Below, piece by piece: positions 17,113-26,968 of a stretch of DNA of 64,000 nt. The stretch is taken from contig JAGRES010000030.1 of assembly GCA_020446425.1 (NCBI GenBank), positions 1-64,000 of the forward strand, in the 5' to 3' direction. The DNA is from Sphingobium sp. GTDB taxonomy: Bacteria; Pseudomonadota; Alphaproteobacteria; Sphingomonadales; Sphingomonadaceae. Numbering within the stretch: the first letter of the stretch is position 1; every line of letters begins with the position of its first letter. The notes under the pieces were generated by a model that saw only the letters and a list, made by a program, of their open reading frames with translations, searched no databases and had not been told where the DNA came from. The translations under genes were made by a program, and so were the position numbers.

Positions 17113-18966
17113 ATGCATTCCGATTTCGATGTCATCATTGTCGGCGGCGGTCACGCCGGGTGCGATGCTGCGGCTGCAGCGGCGCGCAAAGGCGCACGCA
17201 CGGCACTGGTGACATTTGATCCTGACATGATTGGCGCGATGTCATGTAACCCTGCCATTGGCGGATTGGGCAAGGGACACCTGGTGCGAGAGGTCGATGC
17301 GCTTGACGGTATCATTGCCCGCGCGTCGGATGATGCCGCCATCCATCACCGCATGCTCAACGCCAGCAAAGGCAAGGCAGTGCAGGGCCCGCGCATCCAG
17401 GCCGACCGAATATTGTTTCGCGCATCGGTGCAGCGTCAGATCGAGACCATTTCCAACCTGACGGTAATTGCGGGGGAGGCGGATGATCTGATTGTAGAAG
17501 GCACTTCCGTTCGTGGCGTCCATCTCGCCAATGGTACGCAACTGGCATGCCGTGCGGTGGTGTTGGCGACGGGCACCTTTCTGGGCGGCAAGCTGTTTCG
17601 TGGAGAAGAGAGCTTTGTTGGCGGGCGCGTTGAAGAGCGAGCAGCGACACGGCTGGGCGAGCGGCTGCGCGATCTTGGCCTGCCGCTTGGCCGCCTGAAA
17701 ACCGGCACGCCGCCGCGTCTGGATGGCAGGACTATTGACTGGGCGGCTCTGGAAATACAGCCATCGGATAGCGGCGAGTGGACGATGAGCGCCATGTCCA
17801 GGAAGCGTATTCTGCCGCAGCTATCCTGTGCGATCACACGTACCAATGCGCAAACCCATGATATCATTCGCAGCGGGCTTGACCGGTCGCCACTGTTCAG
17901 TGGCGCGATAGAGGGCAGGGGGCCGCGCTATTGCCCTTCTATAGAGGATAAGATTCACCGCTTCGGCGATCGGGATGGACATCAGATATTCCTCGAGCCG
18001 GAGGGGCTGTCGACGCATCTTGTCTATCCCAACGGTATCAGCACATCCCTGCCGGTCGATGTGCAGCTCGCCATGGTGCGCTCAATGAAGGGGCTGGAGC
18101 GGGTCGTAATGGAGGTGCCCGGCTATGCGGTCGAATATGATTATCTTGACCCGAGAGCACTGGATCGCACACTGGCGCTTCCTGCGTTGGCGGGGCTTTA
18201 TTGCGCTGGCCAGCTGAATGGCACGACCGGATATGAGGAAGCTGCCGCACAGGGTCTGGTCGCCGGCGCCAATGCTGCGTCTCATGCGCTCGATCAGGAC
18301 GCGCTGATCCTCGACAGGGTGGACAGCTATATTGGCGTCATGATCGACGACCTGATCCTTCATGGCGTCACCGAGCCCTATCGAATGCTGACCGCGCGGG
18401 CGGAGTATCGGCTGAGGCTGCGCGCCGACAATGCGACGACGCGACTGACACAGCTCGCCGTCGATCATGGATTGGCAGGGGCGGCGCGGCGGCGCTGGTT
18501 TGCGGATCGGTGTGGCCAGCGCGATCACATGATGGCGGCGCTTGGCGCTCAGGCGACGGCGTCGGAACTGAAGCGGCAGGGGATTGATATACGCCAGGAC
18601 GGGTCGCGCCGTTCGCTGTTTGAGTGGGCGCGGTTCCCCGAAGTAGGGGAAGATGCGCTCCTGAACCTGGCGCCGGAATTGGCGGAGGTCGATCCCGGCC
18701 TGCGCGCCGAGATCTGGGAGGATGCGCATTATGCGCCTTATCTGGAGCGGCAGGCATCGGAGCTGGCAGAGTTGCGTCGGAACGAAGCGATCCGTGTTCC
18801 TGCCGATCTGGATTATGGCAGCATCGGTGGCCTTTCCAATGAAATGCAGGAAAAGCTGAACGCAGCCCGTCCGGAGACATTGGCGGCGGCATCACGCGTG
18901 GCGGGCATAACACCTGCTGCGCTGGCAGCGATACTCGTGCATTTGCGCCGCAAGGCCGCAGCCTGA
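17113..18966 (+). CDS. mnmG: tRNA uridine-5-carboxymethylaminomethyl modification enzyme MnmG
   Basis: FAD-dependent partner of MnmE. The N-terminal dinucleotide fold is [23 protein letters not shown], and the [17 protein letters not shown]-type motif appears as [19 protein letters not shown] chose ATG 17113 ([12 protein letters not shown]), giving 617 aa as in other MnmG proteins; upstream in-frame ATG 17101 and TTG 17077 exist. The C-terminal helical region ends at the start of rsmG with no gap. Confidence 0.96.
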   Translation: MHSDFDVIIVGGGHAGCDAAAAAARKGARTALVTFDPDMIGAMSCNPAIGGLGKGHLVREVDALDGIIARASDDAAIHHRMLNASKGKAVQGPRIQADRILFRASVQRQIETISNLTVIAGEADDLIVEGTSVRGVHLANGTQLACRAVVLATGTFLGGKLFRGEESFVGGRVEERAATRLGERLRDLGLPLGRLKTGTPPRLDGRTIDWAALEIQPSDSGEWTMSAMSRKRILPQLSCAITRTNAQTHDIIRSGLDRSPLFSGAIEGRGPRYCPSIEDKIHRFGDRDGHQIFLEPEGLSTHLVYPNGISTSLPVDVQLAMVRSMKGLERVVMEVPGYAVEYDYLDPRALDRTLALPALAGLYCAGQLNGTTGYEEAAAQGLVAGANAASHALDQDALILDRVDSYIGVMIDDLILHGVTEPYRMLTARAEYRLRLRADNATTRLTQLAVDHGLAGAARRRWFADRCGQRDHMMAALGAQATASELKRQGIDIRQDGSRRSLFEWARFPEVGEDALLNLAPELAEVDPGLRAEIWEDAHYAPYLERQASELAELRRNEAIRVPADLDYGSIGGLSNEMQEKLNAARPETLAAASRVAGITPAALAAILVHLRRKAAA

Positions 18967-19614
18967 ATGACCGAGGAAGAAGCGAAGAACTGGATATGCG
19001 ATCATTTCGATGTTTCACGTGAAACATGGGCGCGGCTTGAGAGATATGTCGCTTTGCTGCTCGACGAAGCAGAGCGGCAAAACCTGATCTCCGCGTCCAC
19101 GAAGGACCATGTCTGGTCCCGCCATATAGTGGACAGCGCGCAATTGCTCTTGCATGCACCGGGCTCGGATGAGCCGTCTTTATGGGTGGATCTTGGCGCG
19201 GGGGCAGGGTTGCCCGGTATCGTGATCGCCATACTCTCCGATTATCGCGTCGCGATGATCGAAATGCGCAGAAAGCGCGTCGAATTTCTTCAGTCTGTGA
19301 TTGATCATCTCAATCTTACCAATGCCAGTGTGCATCTTTCCAAGGTCGAAAATATCAGACCGCAGCTACTTGGCGGGGGTGCGGCGTTGATCATCAGTGC
19401 CCGCGCCTATGCGCCGATGGAGCGCCTTGTCGCATCTGCGCATCACCTTGCGGACAAACAGACTGTCTGGCTGCTTCCCAAGGGACAAAATTATGAAAAT
19501 GAGTTGGCCATTGCCCAGCGGCTATGGCAGAGTGATGCACATGCCGTTCAGAGCGTGACTGCACCGGACAGCGCAATATTGGTTCTTCGAAACATTCGCA
19601 AGCGAGGTAACTGA
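18967..19614 (+). CDS. rsmG: 16S rRNA (guanine527-N7)-methyltransferase RsmG
   Basis: Methylates G527 of 16S rRNA using S-adenosylmethionine. The SAM-binding motif is WVDLGAGAGLPGIVIAIL (residues 75-92). The N-terminal FDVSRETWARLERY segment is encoded across a perfect parS site (19011-19026), so the conserved VSRET peptide and the ParB site share the same bases. 215 aa. It begins immediately after mnmG and ends four bases before parA. Confidence 0.96.
   Translation: MTEEEAKNWICDHFDVSRETWARLERYVALLLDEAERQNLISASTKDHVWSRHIVDSAQLLLHAPGSDEPSLWVDLGAGAGLPGIVIAILSDYRVAMIEMRRKRVEFLQSVIDHLNLTNASVHLSKVENIRPQLLGGGAALIISARAYAPMERLVASAHHLADKQTVWLLPKGQNYENELAIAQRLWQSDAHAVQSVTAPDSAILVLRNIRKRGN
19011..19026. 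other. parS centromere site 2, inside rsmG
   Basis: A second perfect TGTTTCACGTGAAACA, within the rsmG coding sequence (codons 15-20). It is 1,968 bp from site 1 and 0.6 kb upstream of parA. Confidence 0.95.
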
Positions 19615-19618
19615 AGCC

Positions 19619-20398
19619 ATGATCCGCATCGCCATCGCCAATCAGAAGGGGGGCGTGGGGAAAACCACGACCGCAATCAATCTGGCGACGGCGCTGGCCG
19701 CCACAGGGCAGCGGACCTTGCTGATTGATCTTGACCCGCAGGGCAATGCATCGACCGGCCTTGGCATTGGCCTGGCTGCGCGTGAATATTCCAGCTACGA
19801 TCTGCTGATCGGTTCTGTGCCGCTGCGTGAGGCGGTAATGCACAGCAAGGTGCCCAAGCTCGACATCGTACCCGCCACGCAGGACCTTTCGGGCGCGGAG
19901 ATTGAGCTGATAGATATCGAGGAGCGCACGCATCGCCTGAAAAACTGTCTCGACGATGCGGACGGGCAGTGGGACATTTGCCTGATCGACTGCCCGCCTT
20001 CACTGGGTCTGCTGACGGTCAATGCGATGGTCGCCGCGGAATCGTTGCTGGTGCCGTTGCAGTGTGAGTTTTTCGCGCTCGAAGGCCTGTCGCAGTTGCT
20101 CAACACGGTCGAGCGCATTCGCGGACGCTTCAACCCGACGCTCTCGATCATGGGTGTCGCGCTGACCATGTATGACCGTCGCAATCGCCTGACTGATCAG
20201 GTGGCGGACGATGTTCGCGCGTGCCTCGGCAATCTCGTGTTCGAAACGGTCATTCCGCGCAATGTGCGCCTGTCCGAAGCGCCGAGCCATGGCCTGCCTG
20301 CTTTGATCTACGATCATCGCTGCGTCGGGTCGGAAGCCTATATGGCGCTGGCACGTGAACTTATTGGCCGCCTGCCGCAGAAGGACATGGCGGCATGA
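19619..20398 (+). CDS. parA: Chromosome partitioning ATPase ParA
   Basis: Walker-type ATPase that moves ParB-parS complexes away from the pole or old origin. The deviant Walker A is QKGGVGKTTTAINLA (residues 9-23), followed by LLIDLDPQGNASTGLG and the Walker B-type ICLIDCPPSLG. There is no N-terminal HTH, so it is the chromosomal (Soj-like) type. 259 aa. Its stop overlaps the parB start (ATGA). Confidence 0.97.
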   Translation: MIRIAIANQKGGVGKTTTAINLATALAATGQRTLLIDLDPQGNASTGLGIGLAAREYSSYDLLIGSVPLREAVMHSKVPKLDIVPATQDLSGAEIELIDIEERTHRLKNCLDDADGQWDICLIDCPPSLGLLTVNAMVAAESLLVPLQCEFFALEGLSQLLNTVERIRGRFNPTLSIMGVALTMYDRRNRLTDQVADDVRACLGNLVFETVIPRNVRLSEAPSHGLPALIYDHRCVGSEAYMALARELIGRLPQKDMAA

Positions 20399-21369
20399 GC
20401 GTGGAAGACAAAGTCATGGCCGATACTACGGGACAGGAAGAGGGCCGCAAGGCGCCCAATCGCCGTCAGCACGGGCTTGGCCGCGGCCTATCCGCGCTTC
20501 TGGGCGACAGCATGAAGGAAGAGCCGGTGGCAGGGTCGTCTGCGCCGGATGGGCAATCTTCTGAACGCCTGAAATCAGTACAACTCGTTGATATATCACG
20601 GATTTCTCCGCACCCGGACCAGCCGCGCCGTCATTTCGATGAGGATGCGCTCCAGGAGCTGAGTGACAGTATTCTGCAACGTGGCGTGATCCAGCCGATC
20701 ATTGTGCGCAAGCGTGGCGATGACAGTTTTCAGATCGTCGCGGGCGAGCGCCGCTGGCGCGCAGCCCAGCGTGCCCGGCTGCACCAGATACCGGCGATCA
20801 TACGCGACTTCACCGATGCGGAAACGCTCGAGATCGCGCTCATCGAAAATGTACAGCGTGAAGACCTGAACCCGGTCGAAGAGGCTGAGGCCTATTCGCG
20901 GCTGGTCGCGCAATTCGGCCATAGCCAGGAAGCGCTCGGCAAGCTGGTCGGCAAATCACGCAGCCATGTCGCTAACCTGATGCGCTTGCTCGACCTGCCG
21001 GGTTCTGTTCTGGATGCGGTCAAGAATGGCAAGCTGACCATGGGGCATGCCCGTACGCTGGTCGGCATGGACAATGCAGCGCAGATCGCGCGGCAGATTA
21101 TCGACAAGGGCCTCTCCGTTCGTCAGGCCGAAAAACTGGCGCAACAGGCCAAGGGCAAGGCCGATTCCGGTTCGAAAGCGTCCTCTGCATCCGCAGGCAA
21201 GGGGCGGGATGCGGATATTGTAGCGCTGGAGCAGCATCTGGCCGACCTGATCGGGGTCAAGGTCGTCATCGACCATGGTGCCAATGGCGGTGGCACCCTG
21301 TCCCTCAGCTATTCGACACTCGATCAGCTGGATATGCTGTGCCAGCGCCTGTCAGGCGAGACTTTCTGA
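20395..21369 (+). CDS. parB: Chromosome partitioning protein ParB
   Basis: CTP-dependent DNA clamp that loads at parS. The ParB/Srx-like N domain has IVAGERRWRAAQRARL, which includes the CTP-binding GERRxRA box, preceded by ISPHPDQPRRHFDEDALQEL. The HTH for parS recognition is SQEALGKLVGKSRSHVANLMRLLDLP, and the C-terminal dimerisation domain ends the protein. ATG 20395 overlaps parA; the ATG at 20416 is an alternative. 324 aa. Last gene of the mnmE-mnmG-rsmG-parA-parB group. Confidence 0.97.
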   Translation: MSVEDKVMADTTGQEEGRKAPNRRQHGLGRGLSALLGDSMKEEPVAGSSAPDGQSSERLKSVQLVDISRISPHPDQPRRHFDEDALQELSDSILQRGVIQPIIVRKRGDDSFQIVAGERRWRAAQRARLHQIPAIIRDFTDAETLEIALIENVQREDLNPVEEAEAYSRLVAQFGHSQEALGKLVGKSRSHVANLMRLLDLPGSVLDAVKNGKLTMGHARTLVGMDNAAQIARQIIDKGLSVRQAEKLAQQAKGKADSGSKASSASAGKGRDADIVALEQHLADLIGVKVVIDHGANGGGTLSLSYSTLDQLDMLCQRLSGETF

Positions 21370-21420
21370 TCGCTTGACTGCGCCGCTGCTTAGTTCATCT
21401 CGAAAATCATTGGAGTTCAC

Positions 21421-22002
21421 ATGCCGGAACGGATCGCCGAATACCCGATTATGCCCCAGTTTACAGACCGGTGGTCGCCACGTGCATTTGCCCCTAAGCC
21501 AATGGAGAAGGAGCAGCTTCTCTCACTGTTTGAGGCGGCTCGCTGGGCCCCGTCAGCTTCCAATATTCAGCCGTGGCGATTTGCCTATGCATTGAATGGT
21601 GATGCGCATTGGCAGGATTTTTTCGCCACGCTGATACCCTTTAATCAATCCTGGGCGAGTAATGCATCGGCGCTTGTTTTTATAACATCCGATACATTAA
21701 TGGGCAGGGGGGATGATCTGAAACCCTCTCATTCCCACAGCTTTGATACAGGTGCGGCCTGGATGGCGCTTGCGTTGCAGGCGTCAAGCATGGGCCTGAT
21801 CGTGCATGGCATGCTGGGTGTTGATATGGATGCGGCGCGCGCCCTGCTGAAGCTTTCCGACCGTTATCGCATCGAAGCTGCGGTTGCCATTGGGTATCAG
21901 GGAGAGAAGTCGTCCTTGCCCGACGGTTTGCAGGAGCGGGAGTCGCCCAGCGACCGCCGTCCTGTGTCGGAATCAATCTTTCACGGTCCTGCCAATATCT
22001 GA
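21421..22002 (+). CDS. Nitroreductase family protein
   Basis: Predicted FMN-dependent oxidoreductase of 193 aa. RWSPRAFAPKPMEKEQLLSLFEAARWAPSASNIQPWRF is the typical N-terminal segment with the FMN-binding Arg and the SASNxQPW motif. GAAWMALALQASSMGLIVHGM is the conserved central helix. These enzymes use NAD(P)H to reduce quinones or nitro compounds; the natural substrate here is unknown. It stands alone, 51 bp after parB. Confidence 0.9.
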   Translation: MPERIAEYPIMPQFTDRWSPRAFAPKPMEKEQLLSLFEAARWAPSASNIQPWRFAYALNGDAHWQDFFATLIPFNQSWASNASALVFITSDTLMGRGDDLKPSHSHSFDTGAAWMALALQASSMGLIVHGMLGVDMDAARALLKLSDRYRIEAAVAIGYQGEKSSLPDGLQERESPSDRRPVSESIFHGPANI

Positions 22003-22017
22003 ATTGCCAGGAGTGAG

Positions 22018-22042
22018 GGGCGCGGCTGATTCCGCCGCGCCC
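22018..22042. terminator. GC-rich hairpin between convergent nitroreductase and tonB genes
   Basis: GGGCGCGGC and GCCGCGCCC form a perfect 9-bp stem with a 7-nt loop, placed between two converging genes. There is no T-run on either side, so it may act weakly in both directions. Confidence 0.5.
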
Positions 22043-22051
22043 AGCCAGGCT

Positions 22052-22735
22052 TCATGCTATATCGTCCAGGCGGAAGCGTACAGTCATCACCTGCTCGCTG
22101 GTTATTGCGACGCCGTCGCGTGTCGCTGGCTTGAAGCGCCAATATCTGAGCGCCTGCTTGCGTGTCGCTTCCCAGAACGCCGGGTTCGTGGCTTCAACCA
22201 GCTCCACCGACTGAACACGGCCATCAGCACCGATTAGTACGCGCACCTTGACCACACCTTCCATTTGCGCGCGGATCATGGTGCCCGGATAGTCGGGCTG
22301 AAAATGGCGCATATAGCGCGTATCCGGCTTGGCTTTGATCAGGATCGGCAGCGGGGGTATATAGGGATCGGCGATGGTACCGCTGCCCGGCAGCACTATG
22401 CCTTCGTCTGCATCATTGGATGCGAATATCGGACCAGGGCTTGAAACACCGCTATCGACGATGGGGTCGACAGCGGTCGGTTTACTATCCTGGATATCAT
22501 TCTTCGGCGGCGGAGGCGGATCGAGTGGCCCCGGATCCGGTTCGCTCGGGATATGGGTTGTGTGGATGGGGTCCCATGTTTCTGGTTTCATAACCTTTAC
22601 CGCCGGCATTAAAACTATAGCGCCTGCTACAATGATGTGAATGCCAATGGTAGCCGCCAGAGCGGCAGGGGATTTACTGTTGTTGGAATAGCCCCGAAGA
22701 GCGGGCTGTTCGTTCGCATGCATAAGCCATTGCAT
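22052..22735 (-). CDS. TonB-like energy transducer
   Basis: Couples the proton motive force to TonB-dependent outer membrane receptors. One N-terminal membrane helix (about residues 25-45, AALAATIGIHIIVAGAIVLM), a Pro-rich periplasmic spacer (PLDPPPPPKND), and a C-terminal TonB domain (YPGTMIRAQMEGVVKVRVLIGADGRVQSVELVEAT... ALRYWRFKPATRDG). GGAGG lies six bases before the ATG at 22735, so I prefer it to the ATG at 22741, which abuts the Shine-Dalgarno. 227 aa. No exbB or exbD nearby. A Zur-like operator precedes it. Confidence 0.92.
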   Translation of the reverse strand: MQWLMHANEQPALRGYSNNSKSPAALAATIGIHIIVAGAIVLMPAVKVMKPETWDPIHTTHIPSEPDPGPLDPPPPPKNDIQDSKPTAVDPIVDSGVSSPGPIFASNDADEGIVLPGSGTIADPYIPPLPILIKAKPDTRYMRHFQPDYPGTMIRAQMEGVVKVRVLIGADGRVQSVELVEATNPAFWEATRKQALRYWRFKPATRDGVAITSEQVMTVRFRLDDIA

Positions 22736-22776
22736 CTGCATCCTCCTCTATGATTGCGTTCTATGACGCACGAATA

Positions 22777-22793
22777 ATGTTATAACATAACAT
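22777..22793. promoter_or_regulatory. Zur-like zinc operator upstream of the tonB-like gene
   Basis: ATGTTAT-AAC-ATAACAT is a perfect 17-bp dyad, 41 bp before the start codon. It matches the enterobacterial Zur consensus ATGTTATANTATAACAT at all but one defined position. It overlaps AT-rich sequence that could hold the -10 element, which suits repression. Confidence 0.65.
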
Positions 22794-22856
22794 ACAAAGA
22801 GGCTAGAGGGTAAATACGCGTCCCGAATTCATGGATAAATATTTTAATTCAATGAC

Positions 22857-24188
22857 TTAATGAGATTTAAGGCGCGTCAGAGCCTGTTCACGCCCGATCA
22901 GCGGCAGCAGTGCATTCATGTCCGGCCCGTGATCGAGTCCCGTCAGCGCACGGCGTAGCGGCAGAAACAGCGCCTTGCCCTTGCGCCCGCTCGATTGTTT
23001 GAGTGCGTCCGTCAGCGCGCGCCAGATGCCCTCACCAAAGGGCAGGCCAGCCAGCGTCTCAGCAGCAGATGCGACGAAGTTGCGATCATCATCGTCCAGC
23101 TCGGCAGGCTCGATAGGGCCGGTCACGATCCGCCACCAATTCCCTACATCCGAGAGTTTTTCCAGATTGGGCCGCAGTGCCAGCCATGCGGCTTCGTCAA
23201 TGCCCTCGGGAAGGTGAGTCAGCACCGTGTCATAATCGAGCATATGCACGATTTTCTGATTGAGCAGCGCCAGCTCCTGCTCATCGAAGCGGGCTGGGGC
23301 GCGGCCAAAATGCGCAAAATCGAAACTTTCAATGAGCGGCTCGGCGTCGGTAACCGGGATCACCGGATCGCTGGTGCCGATCCGCGCGAGCAACGCGATC
23401 AGCGAAATCGCCTCGATACCCTGCTCACGAAACGCCGAGATACCAAGCGAACCCAGGCGCTTGCTGAGCTTGCCCTCGCTGCCGACCAGCAACGCTTCAT
23501 GCGCGAAGGTCGGCGGTTGCGCGCCCAGCGCCGTGAACATCTGAATCTGTGCCGCCGTATTGGACACATGATCTTCGCCGCGCACGACATGGGTGATGGC
23601 CATGTCGATATCGTCGATCACCGAGGGCAGCATATAGAGCCAGCTGCCGTCTTCGCGGCGGATGACAGGGTCGGACAGCAGCTTCGGGTCGAAATGCTGG
23701 GCGCCGCGCACCATATCATCCCATTCGATCATGACGTCATGATCCAGCTTGAAGCGCCAGTGCGGTGTGCGCCCCTCGGCTTCATAGGCGGCGATTTCGT
23801 CTGCCGTCAGGTTCAGCGCGGCGCGGTCATATACCGGGGGCAGCCCGCGCCCCAGCAAGACCTTGCGGCGCAAATCGAGCTCCTGCGCGGTTTCATAGCA
23901 GGGATAAACCCGTCCTGCCGCGCGCAATTCCTCGAACCGCTGCTCATAGAGCGCGAACCGGTCGGACTGCTTCACCTCATCATCCGGCGTCATGCCCAGC
24001 CAGTCGAGATCGTCGCGAATCCCCTGCGCATATTCCTCACGCGACCGTTGTGTATCCGTATCGTCGAGGCGGAGCAGGAACGTGCCGCCATTCCTGCGCG
24101 TCCACATCCAGTTATGGATGGCGGTGCGCAGATTGCCGACATGCAACTGACCGGTGGGCGAGGGCGCGAAACGGGTAATGATGGTCAT
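22857..24188 (-). CDS. gltX: Glutamyl-tRNA synthetase
   Basis: Class I aminoacyl-tRNA synthetase charging tRNA-Glu (and possibly tRNA-Gln in organisms using the amidotransferase route). The HIGH-like motif is in RFAPSPTGQLHVGNLRTA (residues 6-23), and the KMSKS-like motif is KLSKR in GSEGKLSKRLGSLG. 443 aa, slightly shorter than E. coli GltX. Alphaproteobacteria often carry two gltX paralogues; this may be either. Six bases separate it from nadE upstream. Confidence 0.94.
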   Translation of the reverse strand: MTIITRFAPSPTGQLHVGNLRTAIHNWMWTRRNGGTFLLRLDDTDTQRSREEYAQGIRDDLDWLGMTPDDEVKQSDRFALYEQRFEELRAAGRVYPCYETAQELDLRRKVLLGRGLPPVYDRAALNLTADEIAAYEAEGRTPHWRFKLDHDVMIEWDDMVRGAQHFDPKLLSDPVIRREDGSWLYMLPSVIDDIDMAITHVVRGEDHVSNTAAQIQMFTALGAQPPTFAHEALLVGSEGKLSKRLGSLGISAFREQGIEAISLIALLARIGTSDPVIPVTDAEPLIESFDFAHFGRAPARFDEQELALLNQKIVHMLDYDTVLTHLPEGIDEAAWLALRPNLEKLSDVGNWWRIVTGPIEPAELDDDDRNFVASAAETLAGLPFGEGIWRALTDALKQSSGRKGKALFLPLRRALTGLDHGPDMNALLPLIGREQALTRLKSH

Positions 24189-24194
24189 GGCGGC

Positions 24195-25850
24195 TCAGGA
24201 TGTGCGGAATGCGTTGGTGATGGGATAGCGGCGGTCGCGGCCGAAATTGCGGCTGCCCAGCTTGACGCCGGGCGGTGCCTGCCGTCTTTTGTATTCGGCG
24301 ATATATAATAGGCGTTCGATCCGTGCGACAGTCTCATGCTCGAAACCGCGCGCGACCAGCGTATCGACCGACAACTCATTTTCGACCAGCCCGTGCAGAA
24401 TCGGATCGAGCACTTCATAAGGCGGTAGGCTGTCCTCGTCCTTCTGATCTTCGCGTAGCTCAGCAGTCGGCGGCTTGGTAATGACACGCTCCGGCATCAC
24501 CGGGCCCGCCTTGCCCAGGCCGATGGCGGGCTTGTTTTCGTTGCGCCAGCGGGACAGGTCGAACACGGTCGTCTTGTACGCGTCCTTCAATACGGAATAG
24601 CCGCCCGCCATGTCGCCATAAATGGTGGCGTAACCGACAGACATCTCGCTCTTGTTACCGGTGGTGAGCAGCATGTGACCGAATTTGTTACTGAGCGCCA
24701 TCAAGGTAACGCCGCGTATGCGCGACTGGATATTTTCCTCCGTGATGTCGCTCCCGCGCCCGGTAAAGACATCGGCCAGCATGGTGTCGAAAGCGTCCAT
24801 CGCGGGTTCGATCGCGATGGTATCGAGCCGTACGCCCAGCATTTTGGCGCACCCTGCCGCATCGTCGAGACTGTCCTGGCTGGTGAAGCGCGACGGCATC
24901 ATCACGCACCACACCCGGTCCGCGCCCAATGCGTCGACTGCGACTGCAGCTGACAAGGCGCTGTCGATACCGCCTGATAAGCCCAGCACCACGCCGGGAA
25001 AGCGGTTGCGGTTCACATAGTCGCGCAGGCCGACGATCATCGCGCTGTAGACATCTTCGGGATAGGGGCAGAGCGGGGCAATGTCGCCGGGCACGCAGTG
25101 CCATGTGTCGTCCTCACGCTCCCAATGCGTAATGCGCAATTCTTCGCGCCAGTCCGGCACCTGGTGCACTAGCACGCCGTCACCGTTCATTACGAAGGAC
25201 GCGCCGTCAAAGGCCAGTTCGTCTTGCCCGCCAACGCGGTTGAGATAGGCGATGGGAAGGCCGGTTTCCTGCACCCGCGCCGCGCAGACATGGGCTATGC
25301 GGCGCTCGTCCTTGTCGATTTCATAGGGGCTGCCATTGGGCGTGATCAGGATTTCCGCGCCCTTTTGCTTGAGATGCGCGCAGACAAAGGGGTACCAGAC
25401 ATCCTCGCATATCGGCACGCCGATCTTCACGCCGCGAAAATCAATGGGATCGGGCATCGGCCCAGGCGCGAACAGGCGTTTTTCATCGAAAGTCCCGTAA
25501 TTGGGCAGCTCGCGCTTTTGCCGTACGGTCTTGATCTCGCCTTCATCGAGTAGTGCGACACAGTTGAACAGCACGCCCCGATTGGCGATCACGGTGCCGA
25601 CCAGCATGGCCGGGCCGCCGTCGCCAGTCGCCTTGGCGAGCCGCAACAGCTCGTCGCCCGCGCGTTCAATGAGTGCGGGCTTGAGCACCAGATCTTCGGG
25701 CGGATAACCGATCAGCTGAAGTTCGGGAAAGACGATCAGGTCCGCATCCTGCGCCTTGGCGCGCCATTCCAGCATGGCATCGGCATTGCCGGAAAGGTCT
25801 CCCACCGACTGGGTGGTTTGTGCCAGAGCTATCGTCAGGGTCTGCGTCAT
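24195..25850 (-). CDS. nadE: Glutamine-dependent NAD+ synthetase
   Basis: Makes NAD+ from deamido-NAD+, ATP and glutamine. The N-terminal nitrilase-fold glutaminase domain (1-270) has the Glu in FPELQLIGYPPEDL, the Lys in KRELPNYGTFDEKR and the Cys in GVPICEDVWYPF. The C-terminal synthetase domain has the ATP pyrophosphatase loop VLGLSGGIDSALSA. 551 aa. It is first in a leftward pair with gltX, divergent from prs. Confidence 0.97.
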   Translation of the reverse strand: MTQTLTIALAQTTQSVGDLSGNADAMLEWRAKAQDADLIVFPELQLIGYPPEDLVLKPALIERAGDELLRLAKATGDGGPAMLVGTVIANRGVLFNCVALLDEGEIKTVRQKRELPNYGTFDEKRLFAPGPMPDPIDFRGVKIGVPICEDVWYPFVCAHLKQKGAEILITPNGSPYEIDKDERRIAHVCAARVQETGLPIAYLNRVGGQDELAFDGASFVMNGDGVLVHQVPDWREELRITHWEREDDTWHCVPGDIAPLCPYPEDVYSAMIVGLRDYVNRNRFPGVVLGLSGGIDSALSAAVAVDALGADRVWCVMMPSRFTSQDSLDDAAGCAKMLGVRLDTIAIEPAMDAFDTMLADVFTGRGSDITEENIQSRIRGVTLMALSNKFGHMLLTTGNKSEMSVGYATIYGDMAGGYSVLKDAYKTTVFDLSRWRNENKPAIGLGKAGPVMPERVITKPPTAELREDQKDEDSLPPYEVLDPILHGLVENELSVDTLVARGFEHETVARIERLLYIAEYKRRQAPPGVKLGSRNFGRDRRYPITNAFRTS

Positions 25851-26016
25851 GAGACAGGCGGTAGAGTATTTTTTCGCGCGGCAAAAGCGCTGATAGCGCC
25901 TCTGACCAGCGCGAATTGGAGAAAAGCGCGTTGCACTTTGCGCTCTGGCCGTTAAAGGGTCGGCTATACCGGTCTCGCATTATAATGGCACCCTTAGGGT
26001 CGAGGAGCGCATTTTC

Positions 26017-26952
26017 ATGAAATTGATGACGGGCAACAGCAATATGCCGCTGGCCAAGGCGATTGCGGAATATCTCGAACTGCCCCTCACCAATGCCAGC
26101 GTTCGCCGTTTTGCTGACGAGGAAGTGTTCGTCGAGGTGCATGAAAATGTGCGCGGCGAGGATGTGTTCCTGATCCAGTCGACCAGCTATCCGACCAATG
26201 ACAATCTGATGGAGCTGCTGATCTGCATCGACGCGCTTCGGCGCGCGTCTGCACGGCGGATTACGGCTGTGCTGCCCTATTTCGGCTATGCCCGGCAGGA
26301 TCGCAAACCCGGGCCGCGCACGCCGATTTCGGCCAAGCTGGTCGCGAACCTGATTACGGTGGCAGGTGCTGACCGCGTGTTGTGCGTCGATCTGCATGCC
26401 GGTCAGATTCAGGGCTTCTTCGATATTCCGACCGATAACCTGTTCGCAGCACCCGTGATGTCCGCCGATATTCAGGCGCGTTTCGGTGACAAGAATATCA
26501 TGGTTGTCTCGCCGGACGTGGGCGGCGTGGTGCGCGCCCGCGCGCTGGCCAAGCGCCTCGACAACGCGCCGCTGGCCATTGTCGACAAACGCCGCGAGCG
26601 GGCCGGTGAATCCGAAGTGATGAACATCATCGGCGATGTGTCCGGCCGTTTCTGCGTGCTGATCGACGATATCGTCGATTCCGCCGGGACGCTCTGCAAT
26701 GCCGCCGTCGCGCTCAAGGAAGCGGGCGCGGAGGATGTCGTCGCCTATGTCACGCATGGCGTATTGTCCGGCGGGGCGGTTGCGCGCGTCGATGGCTCGC
26801 AACTGCATGAGCTGGTGATCACCGACTCCATCATGGGTAATGATCTGGTGCAGAATTCCGCCAAGATCCGGCATCTGCCCATGGCCCCGTTGCTGGGTGA
26901 GGCGATCAAGCGTATTGCCGACGAAAGCTCCGTCTCGTCGCTATTTGACTGA
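26017..26952 (+). CDS. prs: Ribose-phosphate pyrophosphokinase
   Basis: Makes PRPP from ribose 5-phosphate and ATP for purine, pyrimidine, histidine and NAD synthesis. The divalent cation site is [19 protein letters not shown], and the PRPP-binding loop is [17 protein letters not shown] (about residues 213-229). 311 aa, normal. Divergent from nadE, an NAD-synthesis gene whose pathway uses PRPP. Three palindromes follow its 3' end. Confidence 0.97.
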   Translation: MKLMTGNSNMPLAKAIAEYLELPLTNASVRRFADEEVFVEVHENVRGEDVFLIQSTSYPTNDNLMELLICIDALRRASARRITAVLPYFGYARQDRKPGPRTPISAKLVANLITVAGADRVLCVDLHAGQIQGFFDIPTDNLFAAPVMSADIQARFGDKNIMVVSPDVGGVVRARALAKRLDNAPLAIVDKRRERAGESEVMNIIGDVSGRFCVLIDDIVDSAGTLCNAAVALKEAGAEDVVAYVTHGVLSGGAVARVDGSQLHELVITDSIMGNDLVQNSAKIRHLPMAPLLGEAIKRIADESSVSSLFD

Positions 26953-26968
26953 TACTAATGGGTAAAAT

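Noticed and set aside
22995-24308. 437-aa open frame on the plus strand
   Set aside because: Antisense of gltX.
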